Counted from the stretch's first letter, positions 9,223 to 21,850 are shown. The stretch: DNA of 64,000 bases from Kushneria pakistanensis (GCF_014652795.1 NZ_BMZM01000004.1:1-64000), one strand, 5' to 3'. Made by a program: numbers and translations. The notes: generated by a model from the letters alone, not told the origin.

Positions 9223-10326
9223 TCAATCCTTTTGATATCTGCGCAACCAGCCGATGCCTGGTGTCCTTTCAAGATGGCCATCGGCCTTGCGGGCCTGGTC
9301 GATATCGTCGACAACGTTAAAGCGTATCACGCCCAGACGCTGCCCGGCATCTGTTACGACATCCACCTGCCAGTCACCCGTCACATCAGCGCCAAAATGT
9401 TGCTTGCGTGACCAGGCACGGTAGCCTCGACCCCGGCCGCCCTGAATGGTCAGATCGATCTCGTCGACCACCCGACCTTCATGACGCCACACATGGCGGA
9501 TATGCTCGTTGAGCCCCAGCGGTGCATGTATGGCCGTAAAGGCATAAAGCCCCTGGGCGCGAAGAGCGTCAGGCGTCAGCGCCATGCTGCCGCGAGGCGC
9601 TCGAGCGCCGGGATCAAACTTCGGCGAAAGGGCACTGGCCTCGATCCAGAGCGTGGCTGGCGGAATAAAGCTGCGAAGGGCCCAGGCGCCGCCACTGATA
9701 CTTATCGCCAGTACGATCAGCGCCAGCCATCGCCAGGCCCTGTCCGGGCGCAGGATGCTGATCAGACTGGGCAGCGCGACCATGGGAAAGACAATGGCGG
9801 CCAGCAGCAGGCTTGTACCGGTGGAAAGACGAAGCAGCAGCGGGCCGACCACCAGCAGCACGGCAAACACGCACAGGGCGTGATAACTGAAATAGAGCCA
9901 TCGGCGTTTTTCGGCAATGCGAAAATAGAGCGGATCAACAATGGAAATAATCGCGCAGGCGACCAGAAGCCCCGTAAAAATGGCCTGGCCGCTGTCCCAT
10001 ACGGTGGTGATCAGGAAAAAGGGCAGGCAAAAGAACAGGGTTTCCTGATGGGTCAGCTGGGCACAAAAGGTTGCCAGCAGCCGTGGCAGGGAAGAGTGCT
10101 CACGATGACGATGCCACCAGCTCCAGAGGCTTTCAAGCGATAGCAGAAGCCAGGTGAGCATCAGGGCCAGTGCCAGCCATGCACCGAGACTCTGCTGACG
10201 ACTGATCAGGAAAAAACTGAAAATGCCGCTGCCAAAGCTGATCAGCGGCCATAGCCAGTAGTAGCGGCGCAGCCAGTGATAGAGCCGCTCAAGGCGTGCA
10301 GGAACAAGATTGGATACGCTTGCCAT
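9223..10326 (-). CDS. DUF5924 / DUF2914 family membrane protein
   Basis: A 367-residue inner-membrane protein of unknown function. About seven or eight hydrophobic segments occupy residues 20-220 (for example WLWPLISFGSGIFSFFLI and LLLAAIVFPMVALPSLISIL). A periplasmic-looking C-terminal domain of the DUF2914 type carries HVWRHEGRVVDEIDLTIQGG, RGYRAWSRK and GDWQVDVVTDAGQRLGVIRF. It starts five bases after the holA stop, so it is probably the last gene of the leuS-lptE-holA transcript. In E. coli, nadD occupies this position. I assign the family from memory of its tryptophan/glycine pattern. Confidence 0.8.
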   Translation of the reverse strand: MASVSNLVPARLERLYHWLRRYYWLWPLISFGSGIFSFFLISRQQSLGAWLALALMLTWLLLSLESLWSWWHRHREHSSLPRLLATFCAQLTHQETLFFCLPFFLITTVWDSGQAIFTGLLVACAIISIVDPLYFRIAEKRRWLYFSYHALCVFAVLLVVGPLLLRLSTGTSLLLAAIVFPMVALPSLISILRPDRAWRWLALIVLAISISGGAWALRSFIPPATLWIEASALSPKFDPGARAPRGSMALTPDALRAQGLYAFTAIHAPLGLNEHIRHVWRHEGRVVDEIDLTIQGGRGRGYRAWSRKQHFGADVTGDWQVDVVTDAGQRLGVIRFNVVDDIDQARKADGHLERTPGIGWLRRYQKD

Positions 10327-10331
10327 GGGAG

Positions 10332-11405
10332 CTATACGCGTCCGGGCAGGGTGATGCGGTAGCTATCGGGCATCTCTGCCAGCATGCCCCGGCCTCCGGC
10401 CAGCGTCAGTGCAAGGTCGGCAAGACTTGCCCATGTGGGCAATGGCGCCGTGCCCTTGATGGCCTGGTCAATACGCTGTGACAGCAGCAACAGCTTGTGC
10501 AGACGCTTCAGAGGAAGCCTCTTCAGAGCCTGCTGATACTGGGGCCGTCGTTTTTCCGGAATCATGGGTCTTTGTGCCTTGCAGGCATGTTCAAGGCTCT
10601 GGCCCTGATCCATGTGTTGCCGAACGGAGAGCAGCGTGCGCAGCTCACGAGTCAGTGCCCACAACACCACGGGCGCCTCGATGCCTTCTTCTCTCAGTCC
10701 TGACACGATTCTTACTGCTCGGTCACGCTCACCGCGCAGGCAGGCATCCGTCAGGTTGAAGACATCAAAGCGGGCACTGTCTTCTGTATCGGCAGCCACG
10801 GCCTGTGCATTGAGCCGCGCCCCGGCCGGGTGTACCAGCGCCAGTCGAATCAGCGCCTGATCTGCAGCCAGCAGGTTGCCTTCGGTACGCTCGGCCAGAA
10901 GCCTTGCGGCTTCCTGATCAAGTTCCAGCCCATGACGCCCGGCACGATCGCGGACCCAGAAGTGCAGGCGCTGATGATCAACGGGCCATACCGGAACATG
11001 TACCCCCTTGCTTTCGAGCGTCTTGAACCATTTGCTTTGCAACAGGCGCCGTTCCATGCGTCCGGCGCTGATCAACAGGATATCGCTGCTGTCATCGGCC
11101 TGCTGCGCGTAGGCTTCCAGTGCGCGTGCGCCTTCCTGTCCCGGTGACTGGGAGCCCAGACGCAGCTCTATCAGTCTGGATGTGGCAAACAATGACAGGC
11201 TGTTGGCGCTTTCCATCAGCTGATGCCAGCCGAATCCCTGCTCTACCTGCAGAATCTCGCGCTCCTCGATACCCGATTCACGCGCGCGGCTTCGTATCGC
11301 ATCGCAGGCCTCCATATGCAGCAGCGGCTCTTCACCGGCCACGATATAAATGGGCGCGAGCTTGCGGGCGAGCTGCTCGGACAGCTTGTCAGGGTATACC
11401 CTCAT
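10332..11405 (-). CDS. holA: DNA polymerase III delta subunit HolA
   Basis: Clamp-loader subunit that opens the beta sliding clamp. The 357-residue product has the typical N-terminus MRVYPDKLSEQLARKLAPIYIVAGEEPLL, a degenerate AAA+ core lacking an ATP-binding P-loop, and the C-terminal collar region with KRLPLKRLHKLLLLSQRIDQAIKG. It begins 13 bases after lptE, in the same order as the E. coli leuS-lptE-holA cluster. Confidence 0.93.
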   Translation of the reverse strand: MRVYPDKLSEQLARKLAPIYIVAGEEPLLHMEACDAIRSRARESGIEEREILQVEQGFGWHQLMESANSLSLFATSRLIELRLGSQSPGQEGARALEAYAQQADDSSDILLISAGRMERRLLQSKWFKTLESKGVHVPVWPVDHQRLHFWVRDRAGRHGLELDQEAARLLAERTEGNLLAADQALIRLALVHPAGARLNAQAVAADTEDSARFDVFNLTDACLRGERDRAVRIVSGLREEGIEAPVVLWALTRELRTLLSVRQHMDQGQSLEHACKAQRPMIPEKRRPQYQQALKRLPLKRLHKLLLLSQRIDQAIKGTAPLPTWASLADLALTLAGGRGMLAEMPDSYRITLPGRV

Positions 11406-11418
11406 TCAGGCCGGTCCT

Positions 11419-11985
11419 TCAGGATGATGGCGCAGCCGAAGAGGGCTGAACCGTCCTGGTGCTATCGGGCTGAAAGGTCTGCAGCCGATCGATCAGGCGG
11501 CGTGCAGCATTCTGATACAGCTGGCTTTTCAGCGCCTCTCGCGCATCGTCGCGCGTCAGCAACTGATCACTGCTGGTATAGAAGGTCCCCGATACGACCA
11601 CTTCTTCCTGACTGGCCAGATAGGCGCCGTCGGCGACACGTTGCAACGACCAGGGCACGGTCAGGGTCAGCTGACGCTCTTGGGTGCCCGCATCACCGTA
11701 GGTCAGCTCCCGCTCGCGAAACGCTTCCGAGCTCAGGTTGAGGCGCAGGGGCGCCTGATCGTTGAGGGTCACGCCAGCGCTATTAAGCTCCTGGGTGATC
11801 TCGCGGGTCAGTTCGCTGGTCGGACCGCCGGCACTTTCCAGCGCCAGTTCACCGAGCGTGAGGGTGCTGCCGGGGCCGGTACCGCGAAGCTGAAAACCAC
11901 AGCCTGCCAGCATCAATACAAGGCCTGCACCTGCCAGGCCTGCAAGAAACGCGCGTCTTTTCACCTTGAACTCCTTGTGCGCCAT
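11419..11985 (-). CDS. lptE: LPS-assembly lipoprotein LptE
   Basis: Outer-membrane lipoprotein that plugs LptD and helps insert lipopolysaccharide at the cell surface. It has a lipoprotein signal with lipobox LAGC, predicting lipidated Cys29, followed by GFQLRGTG, the standard start of mature LptE. The RR in the signal (KVKRRAFLAG) is noteworthy, but I do not claim Tat export. The C-terminus is rich in Ser and Pro. Length (188 residues) matches the family. The gene sits between leuS and holA with short gaps. Confidence 0.92.
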   Translation of the reverse strand: MAHKEFKVKRRAFLAGLAGAGLVLMLAGCGFQLRGTGPGSTLTLGELALESAGGPTSELTREITQELNSAGVTLNDQAPLRLNLSSEAFRERELTYGDAGTQERQLTLTVPWSLQRVADGAYLASQEEVVVSGTFYTSSDQLLTRDDAREALKSQLYQNAARRLIDRLQTFQPDSTRTVQPSSAAPSS

Positions 11986-12053
11986 GACGACAGCGCAGGG
12001 GGTTATCCTGTTTTCCCGCCAGCCCCTGGCGGGAGCCTTCTGGAAGGTTCGCC

Positions 12054-14735
<2,682 letters not shown>

Positions 14736-14905
14736 TCATGATGCATGAACACCGTTCTGGACAGCGCGCCCTGAGCCGTCAATGCTTGAAATGACGACAT
14801 CGATCCGGCCGCTGGTGGTGATCAAGGATACCCGACTCGGCCAGTGACAGGTAGGCCCGAGCCGTGACGTTTATACCATCGGGCGCACACGCAAGGAGCT
14901 GGGCC

Positions 14906-15496
14906 ATGACAGAGCATGACAAACCCGCAAGGGACAACGATCCTTCGTCTTCAACCCTTTCAGGGGATACACCCGAGGCCTCCCGCCAGGCGCCTGACGA
15001 ACACGGCACCGGTCGTTTGTCAGAGGCTTATGAACGCATCGTGGCACGGTTTAATGAGCGCAGCGATTCACTGTCCCGTGAGGGGATGCAGCAGGAGCTT
15101 GATGAAGCGTTGAGCTTCGAAGCCGAAGTCGAGGAGTTCACGCGTGATGAGCTGGCCATTCTGCGCGCCTGGGTGGAGCGCGATGTCAGCGATTTTCGAC
15201 GCTATCTGGTCAGTGGTGGGGAGAGTCTGGCAGGTTTTCTGGGCATTGACCTGAGCATGTTATCCGACCGTTTGCGTCAGGGGCTTTTGTCGGTCGCTGA
15301 TCGCACTGCGCTTGATCAGCGGCGTTTCGAGGAAGAGCTTGAAGCCGCGCGCGCTGACTATACCGAAGGCGAAGTGGTGGCACCGGGACGCATGGCATGC
15401 GTTCACTGTGAGCATCCCGTTATCCTGCACTATCGCCAACTGCTGGAGCCCTGCCACCAGTGTGGCCATCGTTATTTTCAGCGCGCGGGGTACTGA
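14906..15496 (+). CDS. YbeL-like zinc ribbon protein (DUF1451)
   Basis: A 196-residue soluble protein of unknown function. It has a charged helical N-terminal two-thirds (LSEAYERIVARFNERSDSLSREGMQQELDEAL) and a C-terminal zinc ribbon with two Cys pairs, CVHCEHP and CHQCGHRYF. This matches the DUF1451/YbeL family. Its place beside leuS is the same as ybeL in E. coli, which supports the assignment. The ATG at 14906 follows AAGGAG by nine bases; the upstream in-frame ATG at 14864 has none. The stop lies four bases from the end of the convergent transporter gene. Confidence 0.85.
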   Translation: MTEHDKPARDNDPSSSTLSGDTPEASRQAPDEHGTGRLSEAYERIVARFNERSDSLSREGMQQELDEALSFEAEVEEFTRDELAILRAWVERDVSDFRRYLVSGGESLAGFLGIDLSMLSDRLRQGLLSVADRTALDQRRFEEELEAARADYTEGEVVAPGRMACVHCEHPVILHYRQLLEPCHQCGHRYFQRAGY

Positions 15497-15500
15497 TTTT

Positions 15501-16910
15501 TCAGGACGGCATGGCCGTTGCCTTTGGGTTTGAGACAACGGCCTGGTCATGCCAGCCTGCTTCATCATCATCCAGTGCCCGATGAGCGGATTCCGGCAGG
15601 CGCGAACCGCCAATGAAGGCCAGTACCGCGATGGCGATCAGATAGAAGGCGGGGGCCAGCGAGTAGCCGGTGAGATCGATCAGCCATGTGGCGATCAGCG
15701 GTGCGGTACCGCCAAAAATGGTATAGGCCACGTTGTAGCACAGCGCCGACGCCGTATAGCGCACCCGGGTAGGGAACTGCTCGGCCATCAGAACCGCCGT
15801 TACCACACCACACATGACCGCACCGACTGCCAGCAGTGACGCGCCCAGCATGGCAAGCCACAGCTCACCGCTGCCGGCCAGATAATACGCCGGAAAGACT
15901 GCCACCATCAGGGACAGACAGGCACCGCGTATGGTGTTGCGTCGCCCGATCCGATCCGATAGCCGCCCGATGACCGGGCAAAACAGCCCTGCAAAGACCA
16001 GCGCCCCCAGGCTGGCCAGCAGGGCAGTCGTGATGGTGGCGTTGCCTGCGACCTGCATATAGGTCACCAGATAGGTCGTGAACATGTAAAACGACAGCGC
16101 CGTAGCGGAGATAAAGGCGCTGAGGCAGACAATGGTGGCACCATGCGCCTTCACCGTTTCGCTGACCGTCGCATGCGGCGTCTCGGGCGCCTTTTGCAGC
16201 GTTTTGAAGGCGGGCGACTCTTCCAGATGCAGGCGCATGTATAGACCGATCAGGCCCAGCGGTGCTGCGAGCAGAAACGGAATGCGCCAGCCCCAGGCCT
16301 GCATGGCGCCCTCCGACATGATGCTGCCCAGCAGCAGGGTCAGCCCGGCCGCCGAAGCAAAGGCCAGGAAGGTAGAGACCGGAATCAGGCTGCCATAGCG
16401 CGCCTTTTGATGGGTAGGAGAATGTTCGAGTACATAGGTACAGGCGCCGGCGTACTCGCCACCTGCCGAGAAGCCCTGAATGCAGCGTGCCAGCGCCAGC
16501 AGCAGCGGTGCGGCAAATCCGATGGCGCCATAGGTCGGCAGCACCCCGATCAGTGCCGTGGCCCCGGCCATCATGAGGATGGTGATGGCCAGCACCCGCT
16601 TGCGCCCGATTCGATCCCCCAGTTTGCCGAAAAATAGGCCGCCGATCGGTCGTAGCGCAAAGGAGACGGCAAATACCGCGAAGGTCTGTAGCAGGGCAAG
16701 CGCCGGCTCGCCCGGCGGAAAGAAATGCTGGGCAATGATGATGGCGAGAAAGCCGTAGACGGCAAAATCGAACCATTCCACGAAGTTGCCGATGGCTGAC
16801 GCAATGATGACCTGATGCATGGCCTTGCGTCTTTCAGGCGACAGGGGGGCCGAGAGCGAAGCGCGGTGGTCGCCGCTGTTTGATGGGCCGACATGATTGT
16901 TATTGGACAT
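15501..16910 (-). CDS. MFS transporter, metabolite:H+ symporter (MHS) type
   Basis: Twelve-helix inner-membrane symporter of 469 residues. The MHS-family signature GNFVEWFDFAVYGF starts helix 1, the loop GKLGDRIGRKRVL follows helix 2, and RCIQGFSAGGEYAG lies in helix 4. Relatives (ProP, KgtP, ShiA, citrate carriers) import compatible solutes or organic acids with protons; the substrate here cannot be read from sequence. A ProP-like osmolyte carrier is possible in a halophile, but the long ProP C-terminal coiled coil is absent. The ATG at 16910 has AGGA eight bases upstream. Confidence 0.88.
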   Translation of the reverse strand: MSNNNHVGPSNSGDHRASLSAPLSPERRKAMHQVIIASAIGNFVEWFDFAVYGFLAIIIAQHFFPPGEPALALLQTFAVFAVSFALRPIGGLFFGKLGDRIGRKRVLAITILMMAGATALIGVLPTYGAIGFAAPLLLALARCIQGFSAGGEYAGACTYVLEHSPTHQKARYGSLIPVSTFLAFASAAGLTLLLGSIMSEGAMQAWGWRIPFLLAAPLGLIGLYMRLHLEESPAFKTLQKAPETPHATVSETVKAHGATIVCLSAFISATALSFYMFTTYLVTYMQVAGNATITTALLASLGALVFAGLFCPVIGRLSDRIGRRNTIRGACLSLMVAVFPAYYLAGSGELWLAMLGASLLAVGAVMCGVVTAVLMAEQFPTRVRYTASALCYNVAYTIFGGTAPLIATWLIDLTGYSLAPAFYLIAIAVLAFIGGSRLPESAHRALDDDEAGWHDQAVVSNPKATAMPS

Positions 16911-17055
16911 GATCGCGTTCCTGAACAGAGGATCAACATGGGCAGAATACCTGCCTATTCAGTCTGCCATCAGCCTTGTCGGCCCGCCTCACCAGAGCGC
17001 CATCGACATTGTCAGGGGCGACTCCGGGAGGCTTGAGCATTATCGGGAGAGGGGA

Positions 17056-17799
17056 CTAGCGACCAACGATCAGTCCGATATATTCATGCAGTGCCCAGTA
17101 GCTGTTACCCAGTGCGGTCATGTCAGGCGAGAAGCTGCGTGGGCCAAAGCCTGCGCGGGCGGTAAACCCGGTGGGTGCGGCCAGTACGGTAAGGCCTTCG
17201 TTTTCAAAGGCACGACGAGCACGGGGCATATGCCAGGCGCTGGTCACCAGAATAATGGTATCGATGTTTTCTTCGCGTAGTATTCGGGCGCTATAAAGTG
17301 CGTTCTGTTCTGTATTGTGGCTTTGCACTTCCCGCCATTTCACGGGCAGGGCAAAGCTTTCTTCAAAGCGATGCGCCATCAGGTCGGCCTCGGGCAAATG
17401 TCGTGTACCACGCCGTCCGCCGCCGCCCGTCATCAATACCGGCAGATCAATCTGGCGCTTGATTCGCGCCCCATCCACCAGCCGCTGCATGGCCATGGGA
17501 GTAACGTCATCAAAGCCTTCCAGCTGGGATTGTCCGAAAAGACGCCCGCCGCTGAGAATGACGATGGCCTGCGCCTGCTGCCATTGCTCCTGCGTGGCAA
17601 TCGGCACTTCGCTTTCCAGCGGATCCATCAGCAGGGTGGCAACGCGTGAGGTTGAGAGCGCCCAGAAAACCAGTACCACGCCGATGCCCAGGCGTCGTCC
17701 CCAGCGTCGGCGCCAGTGCCATACGACGACGAGCGCAAACAATAGCGCCACAATAATGATGCCCGGTGGCAGAAGGTACATCTTTACAAGGGTCAGCAT
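17056..17799 (-). CDS. YdcF/ElyC family membrane protein (DUF218)
   Basis: A 247-residue protein with two N-terminal membrane helices (YLLPPGIIIVALLFALVVVW and LGIGVVLVFWALSTS) and a periplasmic DUF218 domain: AIVILSGGRLFG, VLMTGGGGRR, then the E/H/W segment ILVTSAWHMPRARRAFE. ElyC-type proteins affect envelope and undecaprenyl-linked sugar metabolism; the exact reaction is uncertain. I chose the ATG at 17799 with GAG upstream. A TTG at 17832, overlapping the lnt stop, would add 11 residues but has no ribosome binding site. It is the last gene of the miaB-lnt series. Confidence 0.82.
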   Translation of the reverse strand: MLTLVKMYLLPPGIIIVALLFALVVVWHWRRRWGRRLGIGVVLVFWALSTSRVATLLMDPLESEVPIATQEQWQQAQAIVILSGGRLFGQSQLEGFDDVTPMAMQRLVDGARIKRQIDLPVLMTGGGGRRGTRHLPEADLMAHRFEESFALPVKWREVQSHNTEQNALYSARILREENIDTIILVTSAWHMPRARRAFENEGLTVLAAPTGFTARAGFGPRSFSPDMTALGNSYWALHEYIGLIVGR

Positions 17800-17828
17800 G
17801 GTCGTGGTCTCTGCCAGGGCATCAAGGA

Positions 17829-19316
17829 TCAATGGGCGTGTGGATCACGCCTGCGAAGGCGCAAGATACCACCGGGAAGCAACATTAACAGTGCCAGGAG
17901 CAGCGTCGGCCAGCTTCCCATGCGCGTAAAGGGCGTGAGGCCTTCCATCGGGCGGATGGTGCCGTTGAGAACGGCCGGTTCAAAGCGCGGTGCCTGACGC
18001 ATGATGTGCCCGTCCGGTGCGACGATGGCCGTCATGCCGTTATTGGTTGCCCGGAGCAGATAGCGGTTATTCTCCAGTGCCCTGAGCTGTGCCATCTGCA
18101 TGTGCTGCAGGGGACCGATGGAGTGGCCAAACCAGGTATCGTTGGAAATGGTGACCAGGGCGTTGGCCTGTTCGGCGCGCGCGCGCACCAGTTCGGGATA
18201 GACGATTTCATAGCAGATGGCGACACCCAGACGCAGACCGTGGGCCTGCAGCGGTGGCTGGTCATCACCGCCGGCACCGATGTTGCCCATCGGAATATTG
18301 AAGATCTGCAGCAACCCGCCCAGTAGTGATTCAAGTGGCAGGTACTCGCCAAAGGGCACCAGGTGCGCCTTGCGATATTGCCCCGGCTGCTCGCCCAGCG
18401 AAATCATGCTGTTGTAGAACATGCCGTTACGATCTCGCTGCATGATTCCCGTCATCAGGGTGCTATCTGCCGGCAGCGTGGACTGTACACGCTGTAAAAA
18501 GGGCATGGCCTGCTGCTCCAGCATGGGCAGCGCGGTTTCCGGCCAAATGACAAGATCACTGTCCAGCGCCTGCTCGCGAGTCAGGCGAAAATAGGTGTTG
18601 GCAGCATCACGCTGGCCCTCGGGTGTCCACTTGCTGAGCTGGGCCAGGTCGCCCTGCACCAGCGAGACTGTCACCTCATCGCCTGAAGGGCCGGCCCACT
18701 GGGTCGGCAGGGCCAGCGGAATCAACCACACGGCTGCCAGTGGTGCGAGCAGCCACCAGACACGAGCCAGAAGAATTTTTGCCAGCAGAGCGCCGCTCAG
18801 GGCCACCGCCAGTGTCACAAGATAGACGCCGCCCAGCGGCGCCAGACTGGCCAGCGGCGACTCAACATGGGCGCTGCCCAGAAAAAGCCAGGGAAAACCG
18901 GTAAAGGCCCAGCTGCGAAAGGCTTCACCCAGCACCCAGGCGCCGGCAAAGGCTACAACATCGAGCCTTGAAGCAGCGCAGAGGCGATACAGCAGCGCAG
19001 GCAACATCATGAAAAGCGCCATGGCCACGATAAAAAGCACCGTCAGCACGATAGCCAGTGGTCCGCCGGTATTGCCATAGTCATGAATCGACACATAGAC
19101 CCATGAGGCACCGCTGCCAAACATGCCAGCACCGAACAGCCAGCCACGCCATAACGCCTGACGCAGGCTGGTCTGCTGTAGCACGGCATAAAACACTGCC
19201 AGCGCCACGGGGCCAAGCCACCAGAGGCCAAAGGGGGCAAAGGTCAGTGTAGTGAGTGCGCCGGCCAGCAGGGCCAGAAGCGAGCTGACGCCGCGACGCT
19301 GTAGAAGGGAGGCCAT
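17829..19316 (-). CDS. lnt: Apolipoprotein N-acyltransferase Lnt
   Basis: Integral inner-membrane enzyme adding the third acyl chain to the N-terminal cysteine of lipoproteins, needed for Lol sorting. The 495-residue product has about six N-terminal membrane helices (starting LLALLAGALTTLTFAPFGL), a nitrilase domain with WPETALP (catalytic Glu), KAHLVPFGEYLP (Lys) and ICYEIVYPELVR (Cys), and a last helix near the C-terminus. The ATG at 19316 has GAGG seven bases upstream; reading further upstream gives an unlikely 19-residue extension. Gene order with corC matches E. coli. Confidence 0.94.
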   Translation of the reverse strand: MASLLQRRGVSSLLALLAGALTTLTFAPFGLWWLGPVALAVFYAVLQQTSLRQALWRGWLFGAGMFGSGASWVYVSIHDYGNTGGPLAIVLTVLFIVAMALFMMLPALLYRLCAASRLDVVAFAGAWVLGEAFRSWAFTGFPWLFLGSAHVESPLASLAPLGGVYLVTLAVALSGALLAKILLARVWWLLAPLAAVWLIPLALPTQWAGPSGDEVTVSLVQGDLAQLSKWTPEGQRDAANTYFRLTREQALDSDLVIWPETALPMLEQQAMPFLQRVQSTLPADSTLMTGIMQRDRNGMFYNSMISLGEQPGQYRKAHLVPFGEYLPLESLLGGLLQIFNIPMGNIGAGGDDQPPLQAHGLRLGVAICYEIVYPELVRARAEQANALVTISNDTWFGHSIGPLQHMQMAQLRALENNRYLLRATNNGMTAIVAPDGHIMRQAPRFEPAVLNGTIRPMEGLTPFTRMGSWPTLLLALLMLLPGGILRLRRRDPHAH

Positions 19317-19410
19317 GCTGCATCCTCTGACAAAAACGGGCAGGCGATCATGCCTGCCCGGGACGGGGTTCACAAGGCAGGGGGCCGTTCAGACCTGCCG
19401 AAAAAACGTA

Positions 19411-20304
19411 TCAGTTATCAGGCTGATGGGCATCGGCCGTGGCGGCCCTGGTATCGGTTCTCGCAGCCTGAAGCCAGCGAATGCGGCGGCTGTCGGCATT
19501 CATGACCGTAAAGCGCCAGTGATCAAGCTCGGTGGATTCATTGCGTGCCGGCAGATGCCCAAAGCGCTGCATGACCAGACCGCCAACGGTATCAAACTCC
19601 TCGTCGGAAAAGCTGGTTTCAAAGCGCTCGTTGAAATCATCAATGGGGGTCAGGGCCTTGACGGCATAGGTGCCGTTGCCCAGATCACGAATATCGTCTT
19701 CTTCATCGATATCGTGCTCATCCTCGATATCACCGACGATCTGCTCGAGAATATCCTCGATGGTGATGATGCCGGCCGTGCCACCGTATTCGTCAACGAC
19801 AATGGCCATGTGATTACGCGTATCGCGAAACTCGCGCAGCAGATTGTTGAGCCGCTTGGATTCAGGGATGAACAGGGCCGGTCTTAATACATCGCGCAGT
19901 TTGAAGCGCTGTCGCTCCTCGCTGTCCTGGAGAATGAGCGGCAGCATATCCTTGACCAGCAATACGCCCGCCACCTCATCAAGATTGTCATCAATGACGG
20001 GATAGCGTGAATGGGCGGTCTCGCGAATGATGGGCAGGCATTGATCGGGAGAGTGATCGGCCTGAATGGCCACGATCTGGGAGCGGGGCACCATGGCTTC
20101 ACGTGCCTGCATGGTGCTGATATCAAAGGCCCCTTCAATGATGGTCAGACCATCCTGATCGAGGCTCAATCGCGTGGAAGCTTCCTTGAGAAAGCTGATC
20201 AGCTCATCGCGACTGCTGGGCTCTTCGTTATCGCCGGAAAAAGCGCCGATTATTCTGTCAAGCCAGGATCGGGATGGCTGACTTGCCGGTCGGTCATCGC
20301 TCAT
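19411..20304 (-). CDS. corC: CorC family CBS-domain protein (YbeX)
   Basis: Cytosolic 297-residue protein with a tandem CBS pair ([19 protein letters not shown] and [13 protein letters not shown] regions, residues about 70-190) and the C-terminal CorC/HlyC transporter-associated domain ([18 protein letters not shown]). The CorC name comes from Mg/Co efflux effects; newer work on YbeX links it to ribosome metabolism (family knowledge). Its ATG overlaps the ybeY stop by four bases, so the two are translationally coupled. Confidence 0.9.
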   Translation of the reverse strand: MSDDRPASQPSRSWLDRIIGAFSGDNEEPSSRDELISFLKEASTRLSLDQDGLTIIEGAFDISTMQAREAMVPRSQIVAIQADHSPDQCLPIIRETAHSRYPVIDDNLDEVAGVLLVKDMLPLILQDSEERQRFKLRDVLRPALFIPESKRLNNLLREFRDTRNHMAIVVDEYGGTAGIITIEDILEQIVGDIEDEHDIDEEDDIRDLGNGTYAVKALTPIDDFNERFETSFSDEEFDTVGGLVMQRFGHLPARNESTELDHWRFTVMNADSRRIRWLQAARTDTRAATADAHQPDN

Positions 20305-20828
20305 GCGTCGGTTCTCTTCTCCTCGGATACCTGATGGCTGTCATGCCTTGTGTCATCTTCAAAAATAACAGCATAGGGATCAGAAATGCCCAGCGTGGAC
20401 AGGATGTCCCGCTCGAGCTGTTCCATGGCCTCGGCCTCATCGTCATCGATGTGGTCAAGACCCAATAGATGCAGCGTACCATGCACGATCATGTGGACGA
20501 AGTGATCCTCGAGGCGCTTGTGTTGCTCAAGCGCCTCGCGTTCGACCACGTGAGGACTGATCACCAGATCACCCAGCAGGGGAAGGGCAACACCCGGCGG
20601 TGCCTCAAAGGGAAAGGAAAGCACGTTGGTCGATTTGTCGCGACCGCGGTAATCATGATTGAGCGTACGGCTTTCTGCTTCACTGGCAAAACGTACCGTC
20701 ATCTCGCGACGGGACTCTCCCGGAAAATGCTCAAGCACTGTAGTAAACCAGTGCTCGAGTGCCTGTGCTTCGGGAAGTGCGTCAAAGTCGACCGCTACCT
20801 GACGGTCGACGTAGACAGCATCGCTCAT
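20301..20828 (-). CDS. ybeY: Endoribonuclease / rRNA maturation factor YbeY
   Basis: Zn-dependent RNase involved in 16S rRNA 3' maturation and ribosome quality control. The 175-residue product has the metal motif HGTLHLLGLDH, matching the family's HGxLHLxGxDH, plus the upstream TNVLSFPFE strand. The C-terminal tail ([22 protein letters not shown]-type, acidic) is longer than in E. coli YbeY (155 residues). It overlaps ybeZ upstream and corC downstream by four bases each. Confidence 0.95.
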   Translation of the reverse strand: MSDAVYVDRQVAVDFDALPEAQALEHWFTTVLEHFPGESRREMTVRFASEAESRTLNHDYRGRDKSTNVLSFPFEAPPGVALPLLGDLVISPHVVEREALEQHKRLEDHFVHMIVHGTLHLLGLDHIDDDEAEAMEQLERDILSTLGISDPYAVIFEDDTRHDSHQVSEEKRTDA

Positions 20829-21850
20829 GAGTGGCGATCCTCTTCGGATTCGTGCGCCTCGTAGGCATCGATGATGCGTGCGACCAGCGGGTGACGAACC
20901 ACATCCTTGGAGGCAAAACGGGTCATGCTGATGCCGTTGACATCCTTGAGCACGTTGAGCACGTGAATCAGACCTGAATTCGTGCCACGCGGCAGATCGA
21001 CCTGCGTTACATCGCCGGTAATCACGGCGGTGGAGCCAAAGCCAATACGCGTCAAAAACATCTTCATCTGCTCGCGCGTGGTGTTCTGGCTCTCATCGAG
21101 GATGACAAAGGCGTTGTTGAGCGTGCGTCCGCGCATGTAGGCCAGCGGCGCAATCTCGATCACCTGCTTTTCGATCAGCTTGTTGACCTGTTCAAAGCCG
21201 AGCATCTCGTAAAGGGCGTCGTACAGCGGACGCAGATAGGGATCGATCTTCTGGGCCAGATCGCCCGGCAAAAATCCGAGTTTTTCGCCGGCTTCAACGG
21301 CCGGGCGCACCAGCAGAATGCGGCGCACCTCCTGCTGATTGAGCGCTTCAACCGCGGCGGCAACGGCCAGATAGGTCTTGCCTGTACCGGCAGGACCGAT
21401 GCCGAAGTTGATGTCATGATTTCGGATGTGTTCAACGTACTGCTGCTGATTCTGCCCGCGGGGCTTGATGACGGCGCGCGGCGTACGCAGGATGACGCCC
21501 TCGCGGGGCAGATCGTCTTCTTCATCCTCGGCAATCGATTCAAGGCCCGATTCCTGCAGATAAAGATGCACGATTTCCGGCGACAGGGTCTGCGTCTGGG
21601 TTTCGCGGTACAGATGCTCCAGCACGTTGGCAGTGGCCTTGACGCGTGCTGCGTTGCCGGCCAGCTGAAACTCGTTGCCACGATTGCGTACCGTGACTTC
21701 AAGGCGCTGCTCGATCAGATGAAGATGTTCATCCTGCTGACCGCTGAGATTGGCCAGCCGCATGGGGTCATTGGGTTCCAGCGACAGCTGAAGAATACGA
21801 TGCGCGTTGGCGGTTTTCTGGGTCAATGTTAGGTCCGGTCGTTGCGTCAT
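20825..21850 (-). CDS. ybeZ: PhoH-like ATPase YbeZ
   Basis: Cytosolic PhoH-family NTPase of 341 residues, thought to act with YbeY in RNA metabolism. A Walker A motif is present, GPAGTGKTYLA, and FVILDESQNTT is the Walker B/DEAD-like segment. An N-terminal KH-like region (RLEVTVRNRGNEFQLAG) precedes the ATPase domain. It is encoded upstream of ybeY with a four-base overlap and 145 bases downstream of miaB, in the conserved gammaproteobacterial order. Confidence 0.93.
   Translation of the reverse strand: MTQRPDLTLTQKTANAHRILQLSLEPNDPMRLANLSGQQDEHLHLIEQRLEVTVRNRGNEFQLAGNAARVKATANVLEHLYRETQTQTLSPEIVHLYLQESGLESIAEDEEDDLPREGVILRTPRAVIKPRGQNQQQYVEHIRNHDINFGIGPAGTGKTYLAVAAAVEALNQQEVRRILLVRPAVEAGEKLGFLPGDLAQKIDPYLRPLYDALYEMLGFEQVNKLIEKQVIEIAPLAYMRGRTLNNAFVILDESQNTTREQMKMFLTRIGFGSTAVITGDVTQVDLPRGTNSGLIHVLNVLKDVNGISMTRFASKDVVRHPLVARIIDAYEAHESEEDRHS

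Noticed and set aside
15865-16776. 303-codon minus-strand open frame within the MFS gene in another frame
   Set aside because: Same-strand frame shadow of the transporter; composition is Arg/Gly/Ala-rich without membrane helices.
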